Shown here piece by piece: positions 23,173-34,739 of a stretch of 64,000 bases of DNA. Position numbers and translations under genes: made by a program. Origin of the DNA: Camelus bactrianus (lineage: Eukaryota > Chordata > Mammalia > Artiodactyla > Camelidae); NCBI RefSeq assembly GCF_048773025.1, contig NC_133544.1, positions 64,097,501-64,161,500 on the forward strand, in the 5' to 3' direction. Each line of letters opens with the position of its first letter. Position 1 is the stretch's first letter. The notes below the pieces were generated by a model. It was not told the origin of the DNA and did not search any database. It saw only the letters and a program-made list of their open reading frames with translations.

Positions 23173-23664
23173 TTTGCCAGACCACAGTAGTAAACAGCAG
23201 CATCTGCCAACCGCACCTGGGGGATGAGCAGTGATGAGGAGAGCCGCTCGTAAGTCATGTTGTAGCGTCCCTGATGGGAAGGCTTGGAGCCCTGAATAAG
23301 AAGCCTTGGTGCACATCCTGGGAAGTGAAGGTACCAGAAGAAGTTGTAAGCATTGGATATAGAGTGATTACAGTAGATTTCTGCCATGGCTCCCTCCGAA
23401 GATACCACGGTGGAAGGCTGAAATACTTGGTCCTTGCTCTCTGCAACTGCAGGAAACAAAGAAAGAAGGTTGAGACTTCTATGCTGCTATTTGGCTTGTT
23501 GATTGCCCCTTAGGTACAGTAAGTATTAATGAATCTGGTCCAAATTTTAAAACAATGGCATCCATTTTTCCAACACCAGAGAGTAAAAGCACCTACTCAC
23601 CCTTCCAGAGAGAGCTGAGGAGGAGCCCCAGCCGCACTACTTCCAGAGTGCTCTGCAAAGCCAT
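23173..23664 (-). CDS. TRAV2: T-cell receptor alpha V gene, TRAV2
   Basis: L-PART1 is 23601-23664 (ATG at 23664; MALQSTLEVVRLGLLLSSLW, then K and one base; donor GTGAGT). The V exon is 23173-23446, with acceptor TTTCCTGCAG. The junction reads KVAESKDQVFQPSTVVSSEG, nearly the human TRAV2 sequence. The first cysteine is in EIYCNHSISNAYNF, the tryptophan in FFWYLHFPGCAPRLL and the second cysteine in AVYYCGLAN. The extra cysteine in FPGC is also present in human TRAV2. The gene is intact. Its germline CDR3 start (GLAN) differs from the human AVED, and its heptamer has one mismatch. It is the first V gene downstream of the OR4E pair, as in human. Confidence 0.95.
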
Positions 23665-23767
23665 GGCCAAAAGGCAGCTGGTCCCAAGCCTCAGTCATAA
23701 GTGTGATGCTCCCCAGGAAGCTGCCTTAAGGCTGCCTGTTTTCATTTTTCATTTTCTTCTGTGTCGG

Positions 23768-23775
23768 TGACATCA
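23768..23775 (-). promoter_or_regulatory. CRE-like TGATGTCA upstream of TRAV2
   Basis: On the minus strand TGATGTCA lies about 104 bp above the TRAV2 ATG. It is the core of the conserved decamer (AGTGATGTCA) of many T-cell receptor V promoters, bound by CREB/ATF factors. Position and orientation fit a V promoter. Confidence 0.6.
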
Positions 23776-24770
23776 TCAGCCAGAGTCTGTGAACTGTAGA
23801 AGGGTGACTACAGTCCCAAGGCTACTTAACAATGACTTAAACTATGTTTTGTTCTGACAAGGTAGTATTAAAAAGGAATATATCCTTTCCGAGGTCACCA
23901 CAGCTGTGCAGATTTAATCATTCCAGAAGCTTGCTTCCTTCACCAAGAGTGTCAGAAGGAGTCTCATAATTGATGGGAGACTGCTTCGTCATTCAAACTA
24001 AAGTGACAAATTCACACAAAAAGTGTGCTAAACTTATCACGTGTGATATAATGACATTCTAACATGTTAAAAATAATGATCATGAAATCTTAGTAACTGT
24101 AACAGATGAACAATGGGTTTTTTTTAAGGCACAAAAAATACTATGTAAACATATTCATCAAAATTTGACTCCTTGCATCCAAGGCGATCTCTGGCATAAG
24201 TAGGGAAAGAAAATCTCACTAATAACTTTCTGAAACCCAAAGAAACTGGATCAAGAAAGACCCAAAATTGTATTTGGAGGTGATCTCTTTTGGATGGTAC
24301 CTATCCTCATTTTATAAGCTGATACCGTCTGCTCTGCTGTTAATAGGGGCTTAATAGTCCTACCTCTGCTTTTATACAGATTTTCTTGGGATTTTATTTG
24401 AAAAAGAAGAGTAAGCAAGGTTTGTGGCAATTCAGTTTATTCAGCAGAGTTTTTATGTGTGCTACCACCGTCTAGTGGGCTACACGGGAACTGATGGAAA
24501 ATCAAATCCCCAAGCAGACTCTGAGACAGTCTTTATAGCTTCTCACATCCTGAAGAGATTTCTTGCCCTTTGCTTTTGTTCAAATTCCTCATCCTTACTC
24601 AGTTTCCATAGGAACAAGAAGGCTATCCAAAGGGAACAATTGCCTTCTTGGAAAGTCTTCTGGTTACCAAAAGGTGTTCTTCATTCAGATAAGTGATTAT
24701 TTAAAACATACTTCCATAGAGTGAAATATTTCTTTTTCTTATCCTAAGGTGGTTGCTTTATTCATTTCCT

Positions 24771-24793
24771 TGTTTTTTCTTTTCTTTTTTTCC

Positions 24794-24823
<30 letters not shown>
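24771..24823. repeat. T-rich / poly-T tract
   Basis: A long T run with few interruptions, possibly the reverse tail of a degraded retroelement. Confidence 0.9.
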
Positions 24824-24824
<1 letters not shown>

Positions 24825-25189
24825 TAGTCTCCCAGGCTAGGAGAAATTAGTTTCTACTCTAGGCTTTTTTCTTTTTTTTTACTAGGAGATTCTTTAATAA
24901 TGATAAGATGATTGATAAGGTCCAACAGAGACTTTTAAAATACACATATATAACCACAAAAAGCTTCCAAATAAAATACAAAATTCCAATATGGCTGTAA
25001 AATTAGAATGGAGTCATCAAAGACAAGGTGGCACAGATTCATCTAAATGAAAAAATAATATAGCTTCTGTGATTAAGTTGAGCTCTGAAATTTCTGACAA
25101 CTGAAACATAAGAGGAAATGCAAAGAGAATACAATTATACGAATAAGCTAAGTGTTCAAGCAGCTTCCTCCTGAAGCCAAGAGGTCTAT

Positions 25190-26250
25190 AGCTACAGATA
25201 AAACTGTTTTCAGATTACTTCTGTTTCAAGGTTTCTAACTACTGCAAAATAGTTTACCATGGGCTTCCTCTACATCTACCTATTCAATCCCTAGTGATGG
25301 ACTCATAAGCTGCCTCTAACTCCCATCAACACAGCAACAAATATATTTTTATATTTTTCCTTATTAACCATATATAGGGATATGTATCAATCAAAGACTG
25401 TCCCGTGATAGTACATACACATACTCAATATCACTAATTAATCGTTCAAAGTTGTAATAACCACATACACTTCTACCAATAGTACAGGAACAGTCCAGTC
25501 TTTCCAAACCCTCAACAACTTTTGGCATTATCAAAAATATAAAGCTGTCTAAAGTTTACCAGTATGCTGAGTATGGAGTTTCATTTTAATTTGTATTACT
25601 CTATTCGCAAAATCAAATCATTCATGTTTTCCTTTCTAGTGTTACCTATTCAAATGATTTGCCCATTTTTAAATTAGGTCTCCAGTGTTTTTCTCGGTAA
25701 ATTTTGGGAGTTCCTCATACACTGATCCCTTGAATTGCTCAAAATCACAAATATCTTCTTCTAGTGCACCCCTAGTCGGTTAACTTTGTCTATGGCATCC
25801 TTTTCTAAACTAGAAATTCTTCATTTTTACAAAGTCAAAGTTAACACTTTTTTTTTCACTATATGATTTGAGTTTTAGCGATCTTGACCTACAAATCATT
25901 TCTCACCCAAGGCCATAAATGTAATTTCCTGCATTGTATTTTGCTATCTTTATAGGTTTTTCTTGTACATGTAGGTTTTAACTCATCTAAATTCTACTTG
26001 TATATATGGCATAAAAGGAAATGCAACTTTATTTTTCTACATAGAGCAAAACAGTTTTCCCAACACTATCTACAAAATAATCCACCTTTCCCCCACAGCT
26101 TTGTGGTACCATCTTTATTATATATAATGTTACCTATGAATTTGGTCTCTTCTTGAGTTTTTGCTCATTGATCAAGTTGTTTCTGTAGCACTGCTGTACT
26201 ATTTTTATTGTCTTAACTTTATCAAGCAATATGCTTTATCAAGATCCTCC
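25190..26250 (-). repeat. Old LINE-1 ORF2/3' region, reverse orientation
   Basis: Reverse-complement L1 ORF2 landmarks are seen, e.g. 'attcaaatgatttgcccatt', 'gaattgctcaaaatcac', 'tctacatagagcaaaacagt' and 'ttttcccaacactatct'. No open frame survives. A small local duplication 'cagtcagatatt' follows at 26250-26310. Confidence 0.65.
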
Positions 26251-26684
26251 TTTAATCAGTCAGATATTCAGTCAGATATTTAATCAGTCAGATATTCAGA
26301 TGCAATTCAATAAAATCTACTCTGGCTAGTTTATGCAGATAAAATATATTAAGAGATATAAGGTAGCTCACAGACTCTTCAGAAGAGGTAGGTAGTGAGG
26401 ATTCAATGCTAAATAGTCAGAAAGAGTGCTCAAACCCACCACAAGGAATGCTCTAATCAAGCAATCAAATGTCATCACTGTTCAGCCCCAACACCACAAA
26501 TTTACTTCACCAACCACAAGGACACTCAGTACTGAATATTCAAAGCTCTTCCATTGCTACCCTGCTAAAAGCAGTCCTCACTGTACACATTAAAGGATAC
26601 ATCTGCACACCTACTGCTGGGGGACTATAATGAGCAGTAATAATATTAGTAGCCACCCCTGTCTTCCTTACACCATATCGACTG

Positions 26685-27295
26685 AAATAAAATGCTCATC
26701 CTAAAAGTTGAGAGTTACGTTTTATTTGGCAGACATTTCTGAGGACTTAAGCCCAGGATGACAACCTCTCAGATCGCTCTGAGGGACTGCTCTGAAGTGG
26801 CAAAGTAGAAGCCAGGATATATGAGTTTTTGCAACAAAAACCAGGTAGTCAGAACATCAAAAGATTATTGTTAATTAGAGAAAGCCAGATATCTCAAGTT
26901 AAGGGATTTACTGCTTTTCTATATGTGGGAAAGTGCAAAGGTCTGGGTTCATTGAAATCATTCCTTTGCTATGCACCTAGCTATCTAGGGCCAGAATCCT
27001 GTTCTTTCACATCCTGAGCTCCCTCACTCACTGTTAGGGGGTGGGGGTAGCAGCTGGTGACTTGGTGGCCACAGCATTCTCTGTTTACTGGTATGGCTTG
27101 CAGTGTTTTTCGTTCACAACCATAAAGAGAATACCCCTAAAATGTTTCCGTTATAGAGACTTCCTTTGTAACTTAGTACATGCTCAACTTCTGAGAATGT
27201 TCCATGTGTGCTGGAAAAGAACACATACTTTTTGTACACTTCAGGGGGTTCCCTTTGAGTATATTTCAATCGGCTTCTACCTCTGAACTACTGTC
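26685..27295 (-). repeat. Interspersed repeat, probably LTR-type, better copy
   Basis: Begins 'aaaatgctcatcctaaaagt' and runs through 'gagttacgttttatttggca', 'ccagatatctcaagttaagg' and 'ctatctagggccagaatcct' to 'acttcctttgtaac'. Part of it recurs at 3435-3610. The length and landmarks suggest a solo LTR of an artiodactyl family, which I cannot name with certainty. It is a fossil. Confidence 0.5.
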
Positions 27296-28094
27296 TCTGC
27301 AGGGAGCTTAAAATCAGCACAAAGTGATGACTTGAGAGCAGTTGCTTTGCCTGCCCCCTTCACTCTTCTCTCCACCGTAGCTCCCTTACTTAGCAAAATT
27401 TTCTCTTCCCTCTCCAAGTGACAAAAAAAGCTTCGTAGTTATGAATGGAGAAAAAATAATATGGAAGGGAAAGGAAAGGAGAAGGAAGAGGATTCTGTTG
27501 ACTTCATGGGCAGCAGCCAGCCAAAATGCCTCTGTATACACTGAACAGACACTGTGAAATGACCTGTATGCATCTCGTCTAAGACTTAAATATAATGCTT
27601 ACAACAAGACAAGATTCTAACACATTTGAGTTCTTCCTAAGATAGCTTGTGTCTTTCTTAGGCCATAAAGAGAAAGCACCCAAAATGTCTCCATTATAGT
27701 GTTTAAGGCAGTGATTAGAGAATAGTACAGAATGTGCTCATTATCATAAGGAGGGGTACATGGAGATGGGGTGGGAGATAATTAAAGGAAAAAAGAGAAG
27801 AAATAATGATTGTGTGCCCTCCCACCCCCTGCCGATGGCAAAAAGCAATATATATGCAGCGTGGTCTTATCTGTGAATTCTTCAGATTCTTCAAATAGAT
27901 TTTTATAAAGCCTATTAAAAATTAAGTACTTACTGTAGTTGGGTTTTGGTGGGAAACGATGAAAAGGTTGTGCTCTGTGACCCAGTTTGACAGAGTCACA
28001 ACAGAACAGCATAAGTGAGGTTGGTGGGAATGTCAGAGTAAAGATTTCCAAAGGTCAATCCTTCATAAAAGCAGTGACAACACTGGTCAAAAAA

Positions 28095-28230
28095 TAATAA
28101 TTATAATTGCAGATTTGCCGATACTAACTACTGTATATAAAATAGATAAACAAGTTTCTATTGTATAGCACAAGAAATGTTATTCAGTAGCTTGTTGTAA
28201 CTGATAATGAAGAGAACATGAAAAGGAGAA
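28095..28230 (+). repeat. LINE-1 3' end fragment
   Basis: 'actactgtatataaaataga', 'aaacaagtttctattgtata' and 'gcacaagaaatgttattcag' match the L1 3' UTR just before its terminal section. Confidence 0.8.
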
Positions 28231-28239
28231 TTCACTTTT

Positions 28240-28760
28240 AGATACTAAACAACGTTCTCCTGTGTGTGGCTAGGCTTTGTGATTCTCTGCCTCCGGGATA
28301 CGTTGTGTGTGCATAGCTTGGCTCATCGGCTACATTGATTGCTTTGCATAAGTTAATCACCTCATAACCACATTTTTAATAAAGCCCACTGGGAAACCCA
28401 ACTCCTTTGTTAACTACCATTCTTACCACAGAGAAGCATTTAGAGACCAGAGACTAATCAGCGAGACAAAGAGTTACAGTGAGTCGCTAGGGGCATCCTC
28501 TAGTCTTACCTAGGATGCTGGCATGGGCCAGAGGAACCCAGGGGATTAATTACAAAGAAGATTTTTCCTCTGGGTTATCTTAACAGGTAGTCCTTATTGG
28601 CCTGTAATTTGTCAAAAGTAACCACACTCTAGGCTTCTCTTTTCTCTGAACTTTTTGTATTCAGATTACAAACTCCTAACCTCTTGAGGGCCATGTGACC
28701 CAGCAGAGCAGAAACAAATTACCACCCTACCACATGATTCCTTTGTGCACAGCTTCATTC
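28240..28760. promoter_or_regulatory. Candidate olfactory receptor enhancer (H element position)
   Basis: Non-repetitive block between OR4E1 and TRAV2. At 28536-28545 it has ACCCAGGGGA, matching the EBF/O-E consensus TCCCNNGGGA at 9 of 10, directly abutted by TTAATTA (28546-28552), a consensus LHX2-type homeodomain site. Further TAAT cores are GTTAATCA (28352-28359) and CTAATCA (28454-28460). Adjoining EBF and LHX2 sites are the known signature of olfactory receptor 'Greek island' enhancers. In mouse the H element, which activates the MOR28/OR4E cluster, lies between that cluster and Trav2. Identity with H is inferred from motif and synteny only. Confidence 0.5.
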
Positions 28761-29034
28761 ATCATTAAGAGAAAGCACCGTGTGCAGGGAGGATTCTTAA
28801 CCTAGATTATAGTTAAGTACTTTAGCAGGGCCCCATGTGGGAAGATAGTCCATACAATTCACGTATTCTTTTCATTTCCAGCTGAATTAGTCTGTTGTCT
28901 TAGGCCCAATTAAGGTGTTATCTTAGGCTCAATATAATACATTCCTATCATCTAAGAAATTTGGAGCTTGAAAAAGTCTCAGAGTCTACCTGCTGTAGCA
29001 CATTCGTTTTGCAGGACAAAAAGCAGACACTCCA

Positions 29035-29115
29035 GAAGGATACATGACTTGCTAAGGTCACACAGAAAGTTTGTGATGAAACAGATCTAAAGCTAGAAAG
29101 CTAGTCCTCTAGTGA
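29035..29115 (-). repeat. MIR SINE remnant
   Basis: 'tgacttgctaaggtcacaca' is the diagnostic reverse MIR block. Confidence 0.65.
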
Positions 29116-29699
29116 AGAATTTTTCCAACAAAATCGTAAGAAGGTATGCCACATGAAGACAAGGGTGGGGAAAAAATAAGAGTTTGCTTTAATTGAATTG
29201 TGGTTAGGAAAATACGATGCCCTATTGTTTTTCCCTTTGAAATTTTGAAATCTCTCTCAGAGTTTCCCTTTTCCCTCCATTCTGATTGCCATTGTTCTTA
29301 TAAACTCATACTCCTAGTGCTACCAGTCTTCTTCCTTTGGCTTCCATATCCCAGGCATTCCTATTTCTGATCTATCCTGGATATCACTGCCAATTTATCT
29401 TCCTCAAAGAAAATCTTGTCCCACCCTATTCAATAAAATACACTGTATAATCTTAATGTCACTGCTGGGCTTAATTACCCACGCTGTATCATGTGAAGGG
29501 AGATCTAATTATATTTTTCTCCAAATCTCTATTTAATGAGTCCAAAATAATTTGTTTAAATTTGTCTGATTCATTGGCTTATGCTCTCCTTTTAACCACA
29601 TGGTCATTTTTCTTAGATATAACAGATTTATTTCTGGGCTTTTTGCTGTTGATGTTTCATGAATCTTTCAGTTAATTATATATGTATTTTCACCTTTGT

Positions 29700-30080
29700 A
29701 GATAATCATGTCTATATAAATTGGAAAAACAAACTGTGATATATCCTCACAATAGAATATTATGCTCGTATCTGAACCATTGATATGAGAAATGACATAA
29801 ATGAGTCTCAAAACAATTATGTTGAGTGAGAAAAGCCAGACCAAAAAATAAAAAATAAAAAACAGTACATACTGTCCAGTTACATAAAATTCTAGGGATT
29901 CTGGGAAGGGCAACTGACTGATAGTGACAGAAAGCACTATCAGAGATGGGGAGATGGGGATGGGAAGGGGCAGAATGAAGAATTACAAACAGTCACAAGA
30001 AAATTTGGAGGAGTGATGGTTATGATCATTAATTTGTGGTGAAGAAGAGGAGTGCATAGTTAGGTATTCAAAATAAATAA
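29700..30080 (+). repeat. Old LINE-1 3' fragment
   Basis: 'gatatatcctcacaatagaa', 'catgctgagtg'-like 'ttgagtgagaaaagccagac' and 'gggaggagtgatggttatga'-type landmarks match old L1M 3' ends in plus orientation. Confidence 0.6.
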
Positions 30081-30251
30081 TTTATTGATGAAATAAAGAA
30101 TAGTATAGTAGCACAATCAGGCAACAGGACCAAGATTTTTTTAAATTTAAGTATAGGGAAGGTTTAAGCATGTTTATAGGCTGAGGGGGTTGATTCAGTG
30201 GGAATAAAATTGAATATATCAATGAATGAGGTGGTAAATGGTGGAGTACAG

Positions 30252-30261
30252 TCCCAAGGGA
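30252..30261. promoter_or_regulatory. Perfect EBF/O-E palindrome TCCCAAGGGA
   Basis: Exact match to the EBF consensus TCCCNNGGGA, 1.7 kb from the EBF-homeodomain composite and on the OR4E1 side of TRAV2. No homeodomain core is directly adjacent. Confidence 0.4.
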
Positions 30262-31109
30262 GAATGGAAGATACTTACCACAGAAATTCAGAACCTCCTA
30301 TACATAAAGAATTTGGGAAATGGCCCCAGGTATACAAGGTGCAGGTATATGTCTGAGTCTCCTTGGCAACTTCAAAGTCTACATGCATTTGCCCAGGTGC
30401 CTTTAACACCAATTCCACCACTAGGATGTTTTCCAAAAGTATCTCCACTTTTCAAGAACTTCCCTTTAAAGCACCATCTTACTATAGCCCTTGAGCATAG
30501 ACTGCATTTAGGTCATAAATTCAGTTTAAAACCCTGTCAGATTTCTCTCAGTTCTAAGCCCTGCTTTGCTACATCACTCCACTTTGCTCTGCACCCAGAA
30601 GCAAAGGCATACGTTGGTCTCTGAGCTTTTCTCATAGTGTAAGTTACAGCACAGACTTATGTGCTACTCTGATTCTATTCTGCCCCACCTAGGAGAGATG
30701 AGCTATCGGAGGGGACATTCTCATTTTGATGAGAAAAATTCTGGCCACGATAGGTCCATAAATTGAATGCCCCTGCTCCCCACCTTCGGTTGGATTTCTG
30801 GTATCAAAGAATGATATCATGAATGATGGGCCTGAGGCTGCAGGAGATGGAGACTTTTCCCCTTTCCTGAAATAGCATCAGGGAGGGGTGTAGAACTTGA
30901 AAGATATCAGGTCTGCATACCACTGAAGGAAGAGAAAAGTAAGATTTTAAGGAATAATGGAAAGATTAGCATGTGACTTTCATACAAAAGAATACTCATG
31001 AGTTGAAAGATAGCTAAACTGAATGTGCACATTTTAGCATATTTAACTCTGCACTCAGCATCTCATCATCATAAAAACACACATGCTAGAGCTAGAAAAT
31101 ACCTACTAC

Positions 31110-31235
31110 ATCTAATATAACTTCCTGGCTTTTTGAACAAAGATTCTGAGAGCAAAAGGGTGAAGGCAATCTATCAAAATCACACTTCTAGTGGAGGCAG
31201 GCTAGAACTCAGATTTCTTGACCATAATCAGAGTC
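31110..31235 (-). repeat. MIR SINE remnant
   Basis: 'caatctatcaaaatcacact' and 'ggctagaactcagatttctt' fit the reverse MIR order; diverged. Confidence 0.5.
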
Positions 31236-31429
31236 CACAGCCCAGGCACAGTCAGGAGATCTGTGCACACCACAACCTTGTTTGTTATCTCTAGCCTAGT
31301 TTTCAAGGACCCTTGCTAAATTCAGTAAGACAGTGAGATGAAGAAATTACTATGACTTCCTCACCACAATCTCCCATGTATCCATTAATATTTCACACAG
31401 TAAACTCTCATAAACACATCATTTATTGA

Positions 31430-31735
31430 ACATCTACTAAAGAACAAGGTTTATATTTAATTATATTTAATTTATTTAATTATTTAAATAACTAAATTAG
31501 CTAAACTTTATTCCATTTATTTTAGTTATACATACACACTACACATATAGTTGTATTAATGCATTTGTCTTCATATCAGTCCTATAAAATGGATTTACTA
31601 CTTTCAATTTTCAGTAAGAAGAATGAAGATTGGAAACATTGAAGCAAATTTCCCAAGATCACTCAATTAGTAAAAGGCAGACTCAAAAATCCAACTTTTT
31701 GTGATATCAGTTTCCATAGTCTTCCCTCTTCCACA
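31430..31735 (-). repeat. MIR SINE remnant with AT-rich tract
   Basis: An AT-rich ATTTAATT-type stretch (31455-31530) is followed by a reverse MIR: 'ttcccaagatcactcaatta' and 'ggcagactcaaaaatccaac'. Confidence 0.5.
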
Positions 31736-32269
31736 CTGCCATTTTCTCCCTTGTAAGCATCGCTGTAATTCTTACCTAAAAATACAGTATTTATATTTGC
31801 ATGAATATTTGTATCCACAAATCCTGTAAATGTTTTTCAGTATCCAGATGGTGAAACTAACAAAAGGAAAATTTTTCATTGCTAATGATTTTGTTTTCAA
31901 ACCAGTTTGAAGACCTATCTTAGGATGGGAGCCTGGGGTTGGGGATGGGGGAATGGACTAGAATCATACTTTAATTTGCTTATTTCCATGGTTGCTACAG
32001 ATAAGCCCTTCATAAATGTTTTCAAGACTGTAGAAGTTGATTAAAATATATATTAGATTATATATGCAATAGTGGATATAATTTTCAGAGTGATGTCTTT
32101 TCTAAGGGGCATTTGTGGTCTCTATTAAGGGAATTAGTTTAGATACCTCCTAAAGTGGGGTCAAAAACATTTAGCACAATTGTTATTGTTTGTTAACACT
32201 CCCACTTTATGTGCATTCCTATGTGCAGTTAAGTCTCTCTAAATAGAGTGATTGCCACATTAACAAGAA

Positions 32270-32660
32270 AGTGAACGTGTAACAACTGAAGTCATTTAGC
32301 ATCAGCACCCCACAGAGAGCAGCCCCAACACATTGTTTCTTCCCAGTTCTGGTTCTCATCTGTCTCGTTCTGGAGTGAGGTGGACTCCTTCATCGTGGGA
32401 AACCAGCCAGACACAGTGATTCTAGAGACACGGGTCTTTTCTATTTACACTAGACAACAAGAGAAAATTGTCCCTCCCCAAAGCTCATTGGCTCACTCTG
32501 TCAGCGAGTGAGAAAAATTCCAAATTAAATGAGTTCCTTCAGAGTTAGGACAAAGGTTTCTCTAAGCAGTGAATCTGTGGTTTTAAAATTGGTCATGGTT
32601 TTGTGTCACAGAGGCCATTCACACCACTGTGGGGGAAAAAAAGGACGAAAACAGAGATAA
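32270..32660. other. Unique, repeat-free block
   Basis: No repeat family or coding frame was recognised. Base composition is more balanced than the flanks, and a homeodomain-type AATTAAATGA lies near 32524. It may be conserved noncoding sequence. Confidence 0.3.
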
Positions 32661-32880
32661 GCATGTTTGTATTTGTTTCTGAAGTCCATTTTTTTTTTTA
32701 AGTTTAGATCAGAATATAATCTCTAGAAGCAGTCTCAACTTAAAATCATAGGATAATGTTAAAAGTTGAAAGACTCTAATCTATTCTTTTCTCTTCCTCA
32801 TTCTTCTCCTACAACATTTTAGAGGAAAGCAAAGGCCAGATTTAATCTGGTGGATTTTTATAGTAATATTGGCTGGTATA

Positions 32881-32910
32881 GTGGTGGTGGTGGTGGTGGT
32901 GGTGGTGGTG
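32881..32910. repeat. (GTG)n trinucleotide repeat
   Basis: Ten uninterrupted GTG units. Confidence 0.97.
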
Positions 32911-33819
32911 ACTGCGAAAGAGAATGAGAATAAATGATAAGGAGCTAGAAAAACTACACCTGTGAATGGGAGGGATAGCCTATATATAATTAGCCTGAAA
33001 CTAGAGAAGCTTCTAAAGAATAAATTCTCACTTCTATCACAATAAATAAGAGAAACAATTTAGCCTCTTAACTGTAGATAAGGCAATAACATCCTATGTC
33101 CCATAAAATAATATGAAGTTCCACTTTTTTCACAACAACTGGCATAATGTTTATATCTTCTCATTATTCTACACAATCAGGCAAATTCCAATTACATATT
33201 AAGCTTTCAATAATAATATTAATTAAGATTTGAAATTGTATGAACTAAATTGGAAGAAAAGCAATACAAAATATAACTTCTTTCATTGTCCATATCATAA
33301 CATTCAATATAAAAAGTTTTTAATATCAGCATCAGTGTTGATGTGATGACTGGAGCTCTAGCAGCTATCTTGGGCAACATGGACAAGGTCCACAGCCTAG
33401 AAACGGTGTATCAGAGACCTGGAAGGAGTCTGGGGAGGTCTCTGATTTCCTAATCATCATACCATACCTGCAATGCCTACTCTCTAGACTTATTTTATGT
33501 GAGAGAAATATAAAATTCTATCTCATTCAAAAAAATCATATCCCTGTTACTGAGGCCTTCATTTGTTTATGTGCCATCTGAGATTTCTGCTTTTCTACTT
33601 CATTTACCTGTCTATCTCACCTACATGCAAGAGCTAGGAATAGAAAAAGAGATAAAATGAAAATCTACACTTTACAAATGTAGGTAATGTTCATGTGGTT
33701 CAAAACCTCAAAAGTATAAAAGGATAAAGATTCTCCCTCCCACTCTGGCCTCCCAGACAAGTAATTTCCATCCTCCATGTAAATACATAAAGGTCTTAAA
33801 TAGGTGTTCTGATCACCAA

Positions 33820-34735
33820 TTCTAGTGTGTGTTTGAGAGATGGAAGGAAAAGAACTGTCCAAATCGGAGCCAACACAGGAGACAGTGTCAGATTCCACAA
33901 GTTAAGGATTCAGTCCTACAAGATTGCCTCACTTCTACTGCCCACCTCCTCCACTTTGGAAATCAGTCACATGCCCAGGTCGTTGTACTTCTGACTGACT
34001 GGCTGTAAGTCAGAGTTCTCACTACCCCTGCCTTCCTTGGGTTTCATTAATTTACTAGAGCAGCTCACAGGACTCAGGAAACATTTAGTTTACTAGGTAT
34101 CACTTTATAATAAAAGGCTATAACTCAGAAACAGCCAGATGGAAGAGATGCACAGGTTAAAGTATGTGTGAAGGGGTGAGGAGCTTCCATGTCCTCTCCA
34201 GGCACACCATTCTCTCCACATCTATACCTGTTCACCAATCCAGAAGCTCTCTGAACCCTGTCCTTTGGGTTTTTATGATGGCTTTATTACATAGGCATGA
34301 TTGATAAAGGTATTGGCTGTTGGCAATTTGGGGGGGTGGTCGTAATTAGGTTTAATTATTTTATTAATTTTTAATGGAGGTAATTGAATCCAGGACTTCA
34401 TGCATGCTAAGCACACATTCTGCCACTGAGTTAAACCCTCCTCCACCATTGGTGACTGATTCAATCTCCAGCTTCTCTCCCCTCCCAGGAGGTCAGGGGA
34501 GGTGAGACCAAAAGTTTCAACCCTTGAATCAAGTGATTGGTTCTCTTGACAATCAGTCCCCTTCTTAAGGGCCATACAAAAGTCACTTCATTAACATGAG
34601 AAAAACCACCTTTCTCATTCTCACCACTTAGGCAATTTAAAGGATTTTAGGAGCTTTATACCAGAAATGGGAATGAAGACCAAATATTTATTTCTATAAT
34701 AAATCACAGTATCACAATTGACTTTAATATTGTTA
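33820..34735 (-). repeat. Unassigned LTR-type fossil interrupted by a SINE
   Basis: Read on the minus strand, sequence such as 'ctaaaatcctttaaattgcc', then 'gaggagtgagg'-like blocks, 'gagagaagctggagattgaa' and a 'cctgagtcctgtgagctgct' block follow the order of a common mammalian interspersed repeat with LTR-like features. The copy is old and broken; the family name is not certain. A camelid SINE splits it. Confidence 0.5.
34330..34446 (-). repeat. Camelid tRNA-derived SINE, reverse orientation
   Basis: Its reverse complement reads 'ggaggagggtttaactcagt', then 'tgtgcttagcatgcatgaag' and 'tcctggattcaattacctcc', with an A/T-rich tail at the left. It is the same family as at 14.4 and 48.5 kb. 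Confidence 0.9.
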
Positions 34736-34739
34736 TAAA

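Noticed and set aside
30238-30624. Plus-strand frame of 128 codons
   Set aside because: No family recognised, no splice or promoter support beyond the EBF palindrome at its start; not called as a gene.
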